In this document: one piece after another, positions 1 through 5,383 of the stretch | Layout: each line of letters opens with the position of its first letter | Position numbering within the stretch: position 1 is the first letter of the stretch | Source: Coprothermobacter sp. | GTDB lineage: Bacteria > Coprothermobacterota > Coprothermobacteria > Coprothermobacterales > Coprothermobacteraceae | Reading direction: 5' to 3' | Length of the DNA stretch: 9,056 nucleotides | Assembly (NCBI GenBank): GCA_003476705.1 | Contig: DMVM01000133.1 | Location: 1 to 9,056, forward strand | The notes under the pieces: generated by a model | Databases searched by the model: none | Seen by the model: the letters and a program-made list of their open reading frames with translations, nothing else | Told to the model about the DNA's origin: nothing | Program-made: the position numbers and the translations under genes

Positions 1-320
1 CCTTTTGCCAAACAAGTCAAAGGTGGGCTGCACGTTTTTACTTGCTGCAAAGCCAAGTATTTCATTAACGTATCAGGGTTAGCACTGTAAAGTAAAACCT
101 CTTCAGTGGTCAGCGAGCTATCAGAAAGGCATGGTACGGAAATCTTTTGCCCTTCCGCCACAAACTTAAACCCTTCCGATGACACACTCAAAGCCCCATG
201 CAGCTGAGTCCAGCTCCACCATGCTACCAATCCCAACACCAGCACAGCAACCACTATAATGACTATGGTTATGGCTTTTTGATGGTCTTTCTTCTGGTCT
301 TTTTGCTTGCTTTTTTGCAT
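1..320 (-). CDS. N-terminal part of an unrecognised single-pass membrane protein (cut by window start)
   Basis: Reading the minus strand from an ATG at 320-318 gives 106 uninterrupted codons that run off the left edge, so the C-terminus is missing. The product starts with a very basic, glutamine- and lysine-rich stretch (residues 2-15), then one strongly hydrophobic helix at about 16-38 ending in the aromatic cluster WWSW. This is the arrangement of a type II membrane anchor with the rest outside the cell. The outer part seen so far has three cysteines (64, 97, 103) and no motif I know. The opposite plus frame is also open here but encodes an implausible extension of the cyclodeaminase. There is no Shine-Dalgarno sequence; a perfect TATAAT ends 6 bases before the ATG, suggesting a leaderless transcript. 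No function can be assigned. Confidence 0.75.
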   Translation of the reverse strand, partial: MQKSKQKDQKKDHQKAITIVIIVVAVLVLGLVAWWSWTQLHGALSVSSEGFKFVAEGQKISVPCLSDSSLTTEEVLLYSANPDTLMKYLALQQVKTCSPPLTCLAK

Positions 321-326
321 GCTATG

Positions 327-334
327 ATTATATT
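327..334. promoter_or_regulatory. Overlapping divergent -10 boxes
   Basis: On the minus strand TATAAT occupies 332-327, which would put the transcription start at or next to the ATG at 320. On the plus strand TATATT occupies 329-334, with a weak TTGCTT at 307-312 (16-base spacer), giving a leader of about 37 bases for the cyclodeaminase. The two boxes share four bases in an AT-rich, nearly symmetric core. The minus promoter has no good -35 box. Promoter activity is inferred from sequence only. Confidence 0.4.
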
Positions 335-361
335 ACAACAACCTAAAAAGCTGAGACGATT

Positions 362-366
362 GGAGG
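362..366 (+). promoter_or_regulatory. Ribosome binding site GGAGG of the cyclodeaminase
   Basis: GGAGG lies 11 bases before ATG 378 and 5 bases before an in-frame GTG at 372. It excludes the far upstream in-frame ATG at 198, which would lie inside the divergent gene. Start at 372 or 378 cannot be settled from the sequence. Confidence 0.65.
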
Positions 367-377
367 CTTCTGTGATT

Positions 378-989
378 ATGATTGAACAGCAACCCATAAA
401 AGATTTTCTGGATTCATTGGCTTCAGATTCGCCCACTCCTGGTGGAGGTACCGCAGCTGCGCTTTCTGCTGCCATGTCCTGTAGCTTGATGGCCATGGCT
501 CTTCGCGTTAGCCAGAAGAAAGTGCAAGATCCTACTATGCAGGAAGCAGCTGCAAAACTCGATCACATTCGTAGTGAACTACTCGATTTAGCAGACAAGG
601 ATGCTGAAGCCTTCGAGGCTTATATGAGAGCTCGGCGTCTTCCAAAAGACACAGAAAGCCAGCAGCAGGAAAGAAAACAGGCCATGACAAAAGCTCTTAT
701 TCAAGCGACGCAAGTCCCTTTAAGTACTATGCAAGCTATCGGAGAGGCTGTCAAAGCAGTAGCTGGCAAAACTGCAGAAAACGTGCTACCATCAGTTGCT
801 TCAGACCTGTATAGCGGTATAAAGTTAGCTCAGGCAGCCATGCAATGTGCTTTTGCCAACGTGAAGATAAATAGCACGAAAGAGGAAACTCAACCTCTAT
901 ACAAGGAAGCAGTGGATTTGCTTCACAACTTTGAAGAAGTAGTTACTGGACTAGAACAAACCGCTAAATCACTTTTGGGTATTATCTAA
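378..989 (+). CDS. fchA: Cyclodeaminase/cyclohydrolase family protein (FTCD_C, FchA-like)
   Basis: This 203-residue protein matches the formimidoyltetrahydrofolate cyclodeaminase fold. Visible landmarks are the N-terminal SPTPGGG loop (18-24) followed by an Ala-rich helix, the acidic DKDAEAF segment (73-79), and the C-terminal block with ASDLYSG (141-147) and NVKIN (161-165). Length is typical of the stand-alone enzyme. Family members release ammonia from 5-formimidoyl-THF to give 5,10-methenyl-THF (EC 4.3.1.4) or act as methenyl-THF cyclohydrolase; the sequence does not say which. It is soluble and cytosolic. I start at ATG 378 because family members begin a few residues before the PGGG loop; GTG 372 is equally possible. 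It is the only plus-strand gene in the left half, with no folate neighbours in view. Confidence 0.88.
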   Translation: MIEQQPIKDFLDSLASDSPTPGGGTAAALSAAMSCSLMAMALRVSQKKVQDPTMQEAAAKLDHIRSELLDLADKDAEAFEAYMRARRLPKDTESQQQERKQAMTKALIQATQVPLSTMQAIGEAVKAVAGKTAENVLPSVASDLYSGIKLAQAAMQCAFANVKINSTKEETQPLYKEAVDLLHNFEEVVTGLEQTAKSLLGII

Positions 990-1052
990 CCACATTCTGA
1001 ATAGTGACATACGTGCCCACGGAGTGCTAAAAAGCTATCATTAGACGAACTT

Positions 1053-1076
1053 TACGCTGTACCGGCATATAGCGTA
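1053..1076 (+). other. 9-bp hairpin downstream of the cyclodeaminase gene
   Basis: Bases 1053-1061 pair with 1068-1076 around a 6-base loop (ccggca). One pair is G-U in the plus-strand RNA but A-C in the minus-strand RNA, so the fold favours the plus transcript. It begins 63 bases after the cyclodeaminase stop. No U-run follows, so it is not a standard intrinsic terminator; it may mark or protect a 3' end. Confidence 0.35.
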
Positions 1077-1085
1077 GCAAGGTAT

Positions 1086-1102
1086 CACAATGGTATATTG
1101 TG
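1086..1102. other. 6-bp perfect inverted repeat in the convergent spacer
   Basis: CACAAT (1086-1091) and ATTGTG (1097-1102) surround a 5-base loop, readable in both transcripts. It lies 19 bases beyond the stop codon of the M23 peptidase gene. No T-run follows on either strand. A role at the 3' end of the minus operon is possible but unproven. Confidence 0.3.
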
Positions 1103-1120
1103 TGCGCGCAACTGGAAGTT

Positions 1121-2017
1121 CTATGGCAGTACCTTGTAAGGATTTATGAGCGTGCCGTTCAACTTAACTTCAAAGTGCAGATGACAACCGGTAGCAAAAC
1201 CTGTCTGGCCTATGGCACCAACATAGTCACCCTTGAGGACCGTTTGCCCCACCTTCACAGCAATACTGCTCAGATGTGCATACCGCGTGGTGTAACCATT
1301 ACCATGGCTTATAACCACTGACAGCCCATATGAACCGTCTCTACCGGCTTGTATAACTACGCCCTTGCCAGCTGCGTAAACTGGCGTACCACAGGAGTTA
1401 GCAATGTCAAGCCCCGTATGAAAGTCAACCCAACCCGAACTCCAACGACGCCAGCCAAAAGTACTGGTAATGTTACCCCAAGTAGGCCACTTGTCGGGGA
1501 AAGCATTCAACGCATCGGCATATTTCTCAAGCGTTTTCTCAACTTCGTCCATCTTCGCCTGCAAACTTTGTATTTCTTTATCAATATCATCAGTTCCGCG
1601 GTAAGCAGTGGGCCCAGCAGCACTCGCAACTAAATTCTTTAAACTGGGTTTCTGGAGTGTGTCAGCAGCCGTGTTTACTACGTCCTGAAGCTTCTTCTCC
1701 AGCTGCTGCATCTGTTCTTCCTTGAACTTCATAAGTAGCTCATTTTGCTGCTGCAACAGAGCCATTTCCGCTTGGTACTGCTCCACCAGCTCTTTGGTCT
1801 GCTGCACGTCTTGTTTTTGCAGGGTCAAAGCAGCCAAACCTTTACTTTGTTGAACATGGAAAAACGTTACCCCAAGAAGCAAAAACATTACCAATAACGT
1901 CCTACAAAACCACCTGTAACCGCGGCGAGTAAAATGTACCTCGATCTTTCTTTGATTAAAAACCAAGTTTATGATTACAGCCTTGCTGTTTTCCCCACTA
2001 AGCTTTTCTGGCTTCAT
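1121..2017 (-). CDS. Membrane-anchored M23 (LytM) peptidoglycan endopeptidase with coiled coil
   Basis: The 298-residue product has a basic cytoplasmic N-terminus, one membrane helix (about 36-55), a Gln/Glu-rich coiled coil (about 65-120), a short linker, a second helical stretch (145-170) and a C-terminal M23 domain (about 178-298). The zinc site is complete: H200 and D204 in HTGLD, H281 in HLHFEV; catalytic H248 lies in YAHLS. Such enzymes cut peptide bridges of peptidoglycan outside the membrane, and the anchor plus coiled coil resembles NlpD/EnvC-type cell-division hydrolases or regulators. Because all ligands are present I expect activity rather than a pseudoenzyme. The ATG overlaps the end of the DUF4446 gene by 20 bases, with AGGTG 7 bases upstream, indicating translational coupling. 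It is the last gene of the run, next to a MurI-like racemase. The exact bond cut is unknown. Confidence 0.92.
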   Translation of the reverse strand: MKPEKLSGENSKAVIINLVFNQRKIEVHFTRRGYRWFCRTLLVMFLLLGVTFFHVQQSKGLAALTLQKQDVQQTKELVEQYQAEMALLQQQNELLMKFKEEQMQQLEKKLQDVVNTAADTLQKPSLKNLVASAAGPTAYRGTDDIDKEIQSLQAKMDEVEKTLEKYADALNAFPDKWPTWGNITSTFGWRRWSSGWVDFHTGLDIANSCGTPVYAAGKGVVIQAGRDGSYGLSVVISHGNGYTTRYAHLSSIAVKVGQTVLKGDYVGAIGQTGFATGCHLHFEVKLNGTLINPYKVLP

Positions 2018-2423
2018 TCAATAGCACCTGCTCTTCTGGCGATAAAGCTTGAATCGGTTTAAACTCTACCACTTCCTTTAAGAAAGTGGCTGATCTATCA
2101 CGGCTATTTATTATGGTAATTATAAACCCTGTACCCTTTCTGTTCAAAACCAGGATGGAACCACTCTGACGTCCTTTTGCATCTTGAAACGCATCGTACC
2201 GCACCACTTTGCTGTAGTAAAAATCATTCTCTTCTTCACCCTCTAAGGATTCCAAACGCCACTTTACATCTTCCATGTCACGCAGTACATCCTCAACTTG
2301 GTGACTAAGCTTCTCAAAGCCCTTTATCTTTGACAGTCGGATCACAAGCCAAACATTAATAACAATTAAGACAATGGCAATACCCCACAAACCATAAAAG
2401 ACGTAGATATTATCAATCGGCAT
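1998..2423 (-). CDS. DUF4446 family membrane protein
   Basis: The 141-residue protein has a short outside N-terminus, one membrane helix (about 8-29), a basic stop-transfer patch, a coiled-coil stretch (about 36-62) and a small cytoplasmic domain with VVRYDAFQD (73-81), an SGSILVLN strand and GFIITIINSRD (99-109). This pattern, especially the VRYDAF motif, is that of DUF4446. The family's biochemical role is not known to me. The ATG is well supported by GAGGAGGT, with GGAGG ending 9 bases before it. Its start overlaps the racemase gene by 11 bases and its end overlaps the M23 gene by 20, so the three are co-translated; this hints at an envelope-related role, which is inference. Confidence 0.85.
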   Translation of the reverse strand: MPIDNIYVFYGLWGIAIVLIVINVWLVIRLSKIKGFEKLSHQVEDVLRDMEDVKWRLESLEGEEENDFYYSKVVRYDAFQDAKGRQSGSILVLNRKGTGFIITIINSRDRSATFLKEVVEFKPIQALSPEEQVLLNEARKA

Positions 2424-3177
2424 CGAGCAAGACCTCCTCGGGCAAAATTGCCGCCTTCCTTCTTACATAGTTTACCACATCGCTATAGTCGCCTGTGGCA
2501 TGGAGAATCAGCTGCCGGGTATTTGGCTCAAACCCCTCATCATTGTCAAGCTTAAGATTTCCCAGTACTTGCGCAAGGGGGTCATACACTGGCAAGCCTT
2601 CTTCCTCAAACAACGCTGCCACTTCACTCAGGTGAGTGCACCCTAAAACCACATGAGAGAAGCGTTCTTTGCTGGCAAAGGTGGCTGTTTGTTTGACCAA
2701 CTCCATAGCTCGCTGTGTATCGTCCTGCTGCAAAGCTTCAATAAGGTCTGTAGCAGCCATTTCAACACCTCTGCCCGCCGTGAAATACGTGTAAATGCGT
2801 GCCCGTACCGTTGCCTCAGTTGCCAGTATGAGTGGTTTAGGTAAACCAATTAGGCCATTATGGTATGCGTATGTGTGAACAATGGGAAAAGGAACCTTCT
2901 TCTTGAAAACTGGCCAATATCGTAAATACACACTGCTGATGGTGTTACAAGCTAAGAATATTCCATCAAACACCTTGCCAGGTTTAGTAGTTGTGACGCT
3001 GGTGTAACTAAAAAACCGGTCGAGAATGTTATAGAGCTCTGTCTCCGACTTTAGCCCCAGAGGGAAATTCAGGGTGTCAGCGTAAAAAACAACGCGATGC
3101 GCCTTTTTACGCCTCAGTAACTCCAGAGAAAACCAAGCACCACCAATCCCAGAATCATATACAAGATAGGATTTCAC
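2413..3177 (-). CDS. murI: MurI-like Asp/Glu racemase (probable glutamate racemase)
   Basis: Starting at GTG 3177 the protein has 254 residues and all landmarks of cofactor-independent glutamate racemase (EC 5.1.1.3): VYDSGIGG with D8 and S9, ADTLNFPLGLKS in place of the usual ADxxxxPYGxKS, the first catalytic cysteine C77 in ACNTIS, LATEATVRARIY, and the second cysteine C180 in LGCTHL. It makes D-glutamate for peptidoglycan in the cytosol. Co-localisation with an M23 hydrolase fits. The start is a choice: an in-frame TTG at 3219 would add 14 residues but has no ribosome site, whereas GTG 3177 starts 7 residues before DSG as usual in the family and follows a TATAAT by 7 bases, as in a leaderless message. 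The substitution of Tyr by Leu in the PYG loop leaves room for aspartate or another substrate. Confidence 0.85.
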   Translation of the reverse strand: MKSYLVYDSGIGGAWFSLELLRRKKAHRVVFYADTLNFPLGLKSETELYNILDRFFSYTSVTTTKPGKVFDGIFLACNTISSVYLRYWPVFKKKVPFPIVHTYAYHNGLIGLPKPLILATEATVRARIYTYFTAGRGVEMAATDLIEALQQDDTQRAMELVKQTATFASKERFSHVVLGCTHLSEVAALFEEEGLPVYDPLAQVLGNLKLDNDEGFEPNTRQLILHATGDYSDVVNYVRRKAAILPEEVLLDAD

Positions 3178-3184
3178 TCTTACG

Positions 3185-3190
3185 ATTATA
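3185..3190 (-). promoter_or_regulatory. TATAAT -10 box just upstream of the racemase GTG
   Basis: A perfect TATAAT on the minus strand is followed by 7 bases and then GTG 3177, the spacing expected if transcription starts at the initiation codon. No recognisable -35 box lies 16-18 bases upstream. It may be an internal promoter for the wall-related genes, or chance. Confidence 0.3.
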
Positions 3191-3231
3191 GCAGCAGCTG
3201 TTTCTGGAAAACCGCTCAATGGGTGAATTGC

Positions 3232-3966
3232 TTAGATAAGGCTTTTTAAGGTCAAAGCGTTCTTCACAGCATGGCCTTCCGCATCGTTGTTAAAATACAC
3301 GTACACCATCTTGCCCTGCTCAAGCCATGCCCGAATAAGGTTTGCCCAGGTTTGGAGCTCCTCCACAGAATAGCTTGACCGGTAAAGTTCGGGGTATCCG
3401 TGTAACCTCACGTACATGAAATCTGCCGCAGGAGTAGTTACAAGAGGATAATTATCTCCGTGGCTAACGACAAAAGCCACGTTATGTTGCTTGAGAATTT
3501 CAAACACATCATCACCAACCCAGCTGAAATGACGCAGTTCCACTGCTTTCTTTCCAGGTTTTTTATCAAGTAGCTTTAGAAAAACTTCGAGCAAAGTCAA
3601 AGCTTTCTTTAAAGAAGGCGGAAGTTGATACAAAACAACACCCAACTTATGGGCTAAAACACCGGCAGTTTCATAAAACCTGTTTACCAGTTCTTCCACA
3701 TCGGACAATCTCTTTATGTGGGTGATAGTCTTAGGAGCCTTCAGGGAGAAAACAAAGTCGTCGGGCGAGCACTCAAACCATTTTCCTACGGTGGAAGGAC
3801 GAGGCATATGGTAAAAAGTGCTGTTTATCTCCACACTGTTGAACTTTGAAGCATAAAAGGGGAGCATCTGCTCCCCTTTCATATTCTCTGGGTAAAACGT
3901 CCCTTTCCAGTGGCCATAGCTATAACCACTGGTTCCAATGAAAACCTGTTGTTTTCCCTTACACAC
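3232..3966 (-). CDS. DUF72 (YecE-like) TIM-barrel protein
   Basis: The 244-residue product carries the full DUF72 signature: IGTSGYSYGHWKGTFYP (9-25), VEINSTFY, FSLKAPKTITH, LYQLPPS, ELRHFSW, YVRLHG, and near the end YVYFNNDAEGHAVKNA. These mark a TIM-barrel family of unknown activity, sometimes found near redox and Fe-S genes. A much longer open frame extends to 4128, but its extra 54 residues lie inside the rubrerythrin gene and match nothing; I choose GTG 3966, which has GGAG 4 bases upstream and puts the conserved core at residue 8. This start overlaps the rubrerythrin stop by 8 bases, so translation is probably coupled and the gene likely belongs to the same operon. The racemase gene follows closely (54 bases from stop to GTG 3177). 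Confidence 0.88.
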   Translation of the reverse strand: MCKGKQQVFIGTSGYSYGHWKGTFYPENMKGEQMLPFYASKFNSVEINSTFYHMPRPSTVGKWFECSPDDFVFSLKAPKTITHIKRLSDVEELVNRFYETAGVLAHKLGVVLYQLPPSLKKALTLLEVFLKLLDKKPGKKAVELRHFSWVGDDVFEILKQHNVAFVVSHGDNYPLVTTPAADFMYVRLHGYPELYRSSYSVEELQTWANLIRAWLEQGKMVYVYFNNDAEGHAVKNALTLKSLI

Positions 3967-4468
3967 TGAACTCCGCGAATTTCTCCTTCGGTGCACCGCA
4001 GATCGGGCATCTGTCTGGAGCTTCACCTTCAACGGTATAGCCACAAATGGGGCAAATGAGTATCTTCTCAGCATCATAATCCTTACCTTGTTTTGCCAAA
4101 TCCAATGCCTTGGTGTACATGCCTGCATGGATCTTCTCAGCTTCTAGTGCGTAGTGCGTAGTCCGCATAGCTTCCTTTTCACCCTGAAACTCCGCCGCGT
4201 TGTTGTACACAGGGTACATCTCTTCCACTTCAAAGGTTTCTCCATCAATGGAGGACTGCAAGTTGGCAGGCACCTCGCCAAACTTACCTAATGCTTTAAA
4301 ATGATTTTTCGCATGCACAAACTCTGCATAAGCGATAGCTTTCCACACATTTGCCAGCTTTGTTAGCCCCTTTTGCTCGGCATCTTCAGCAAAAATCATG
4401 TACTTCATGTGAGCCATGGACTCACCCGCAAATGCATCTTCCAAGAACTTCTTTGTCATTTCGTGCAC
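3959..4468 (-). CDS. rbr: Rubrerythrin
   Basis: The 169-residue protein has the classical two-part layout: an N-terminal ferritin-like four-helix diiron domain (about 5-115) and a C-terminal rubredoxin-like Fe site. Diiron ligand candidates are E16, E49 with H52 (EFVH), E97 or E99, and E111 with H114 (EKIH). The rubredoxin site is formed by C139, C142, C154 and C157 (CPICGY and CPICGAP). Rubrerythrin reduces hydrogen peroxide to water in anaerobes, with electrons from rubredoxin or NAD(P)H-linked reductases, so it points to an obligate anaerobe. The start is GTG 4468: a strong AAGGAGGGG (4484-4476) sits 7 bases upstream, while the in-frame ATG at residue 4 is too far from it. It heads the overlapping run with the DUF72 gene. 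No reductase or Fur/PerR gene is in view. Confidence 0.95.
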   Translation of the reverse strand: MHEMTKKFLEDAFAGESMAHMKYMIFAEDAEQKGLTKLANVWKAIAYAEFVHAKNHFKALGKFGEVPANLQSSIDGETFEVEEMYPVYNNAAEFQGEKEAMRTTHYALEAEKIHAGMYTKALDLAKQGKDYDAEKILICPICGYTVEGEAPDRCPICGAPKEKFAEFSV

Positions 4469-4475
4469 TCAACAT

Positions 4476-4499
4476 CCCCTCCTTTTTGCTCATATTATA
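4476..4499 (-). promoter_or_regulatory. Rubrerythrin promoter -10 (TATAAT) and Shine-Dalgarno
   Basis: TATAAT at 4499-4494 and AAGGAGGGG at 4484-4476 lie in the 47-base gap after the coiled-coil gene. The -10 is perfect but no -35 box is evident at 16-18 bases. The predicted start of transcription is near 4487, giving a leader of about 20 bases. The ribosome site selects GTG 4468. Confidence 0.45.
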
Positions 4500-4515
4500 A
4501 TACATCAAAATAATG

Positions 4516-5196
4516 TTACCCTTGGTCGGCTTCTTTTATTATGGTGTTTATCTGCTCTTCAGAAAGGTCTTCTTCTTTCCCCACACGCTTAAGTTCTTCT
4601 TTCTTTGCTTTAATTTCCGTGTCCAGTTTTTCCACTTCTTTAGAAAGCTTTAGAAGTTCCTCTGTAAGCACTAAGCTACCTGTTTCGCTGAGCCTCTTGT
4701 GGACTATTTCGCCAATCTGAGTTACAAGTTCTCGGCGTCTGGAATTCAGTCTGCTTAAGTCTGTTCGCAGAGCAATAACCCGAGAAAGATCAGAAGCACT
4801 CTTTCCAACCTTCCTGCCAATAGTACCCAGCAAATCACCAACACTCTTTGCCACGTCCCCTACTTTCTTCATAACATCCGATTTTCTCAGCTCATCTATG
4901 AGCTTATCCATTTGGTCAGCTATGGATGCAATAATTTCTTTTGCCTCATCGCTGCCTAAACCCGTCTTCAACCGGAGCTCCTCTATCTTCTCTTCTGAAA
5001 AGTCAATTACCTCCTGAATTTTCTCCTTCACTTCACCGCTAGATTCTTCCAGTTTTTGCTGAGCGAAATTAATAACATCTTGCAGAACCTTTATTTCATC
5101 TTCCACTGTTTCCGATGCAGTCATCTTGAGCTCAGACAACTTTAAGTGAAAATACTCAAGAATTTCGTCTAATTTATCTTTTTCTGCCAAAGTCAT
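4516..5196 (-). CDS. Unrecognised helical coiled-coil protein with a 22-residue repeat
   Basis: The 226-residue product is almost entirely charged amphipathic helix, rich in Glu and Lys, with no signal peptide, no convincing membrane helix and no cysteine. A direct internal repeat stands out: VINFAQQKLEE (41-51) and VIDFSEEKIEE (63-73), spaced exactly 22 residues. A glycine-containing less charged segment (112-134) is followed by a second coiled coil (about 138-205) that resembles the helical part of clostridial zinc-ribbon proteins (pattern ELxxQIGEIVxKRL), but no zinc ribbon is present. It could be a cytoplasmic scaffold, a membrane-surface or stress protein; I assign no function. The start is uncertain: AAGGGGTGAT precedes it so closely that TTG 5190 (8 bases from AAGGGG) has better spacing than ATG 5196. 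The rubrerythrin gene follows after 47 bases. Confidence 0.75.
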   Translation of the reverse strand: MTLAEKDKLDEILEYFHLKLSELKMTASETVEDEIKVLQDVINFAQQKLEESSGEVKEKIQEVIDFSEEKIEELRLKTGLGSDEAKEIIASIADQMDKLIDELRKSDVMKKVGDVAKSVGDLLGTIGRKVGKSASDLSRVIALRTDLSRLNSRRRELVTQIGEIVHKRLSETGSLVLTEELLKLSKEVEKLDTEIKAKKEELKRVGKEEDLSEEQINTIIKEADQG

Positions 5197-5291
5197 CACC
5201 CCTTGTTTCGGTTATACAACTTATACCCAACGCCATTAGATTCAAAACGAAAAGTCACACTTGTATGGCTCCACGAGCGATGTTAACTATC

Positions 5292-5297
5292 ATTATA
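5292..5297 (-). promoter_or_regulatory. Possible -10 box (TATAAT) for the coiled-coil gene
   Basis: A perfect TATAAT on the minus strand lies about 95 bases upstream of the coiled-coil gene. A -35 box is not clear. If used, the transcript would have a leader of roughly 90 bases. TATAAG and TATAAC words nearer the gene (about 5210-5225) are alternatives. Confidence 0.3.
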
Positions 5298-5305
5298 AGT
5301 CATCT

Positions 5306-5334
5306 TTGCCTGAAAGCACCGTCACAGCTATAAT
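5306..5334 (+). promoter_or_regulatory. Promoter of the DMT transporter gene (TTGCCT - 17 - TATAAT)
   Basis: TTGCCT at 5306-5311 (4 of 6 matches to TTGACA) and a perfect TATAAT at 5329-5334 are separated by exactly 17 bases, the best-formed sigma-70-type promoter in the window. Transcription would start near 5341, giving a leader of about 39 bases. Confidence 0.6.
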
Positions 5335-5344
5335 AATATTGCTT

Positions 5345-5383
5345 ATGAATGAAAAGGGATTTAAAGAAGGCCATATTGCATGA
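5345..5383 (+). other. Possible 12-codon upstream ORF overlapping the transporter start
   Basis: An ATG at 5345, only about 4 bases after the predicted transcription start, opens a 12-codon frame (MNEKGFKEGHIA) whose TGA overlaps the transporter ATG in an ATGA junction. The transporter has its own AGAAGG ribosome site (5365-5370), located inside this frame. It could couple translation, but a frame this short can arise by chance. Confidence 0.2.

Noticed and set aside
198..377. In-frame upstream extension of the cyclodeaminase with a hydrophobic stretch resembling a membrane segment
   Set aside because: It is antisense to the coding N-terminus of the divergent membrane protein; the GGAGG at 362-366 and family start point place the start at 372 or 378.
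1100..1633. Two plus-strand open frames opposite the M23 peptidase
   Set aside because: Both are shadows of the minus-strand gene, which has complete zinc-site motifs.
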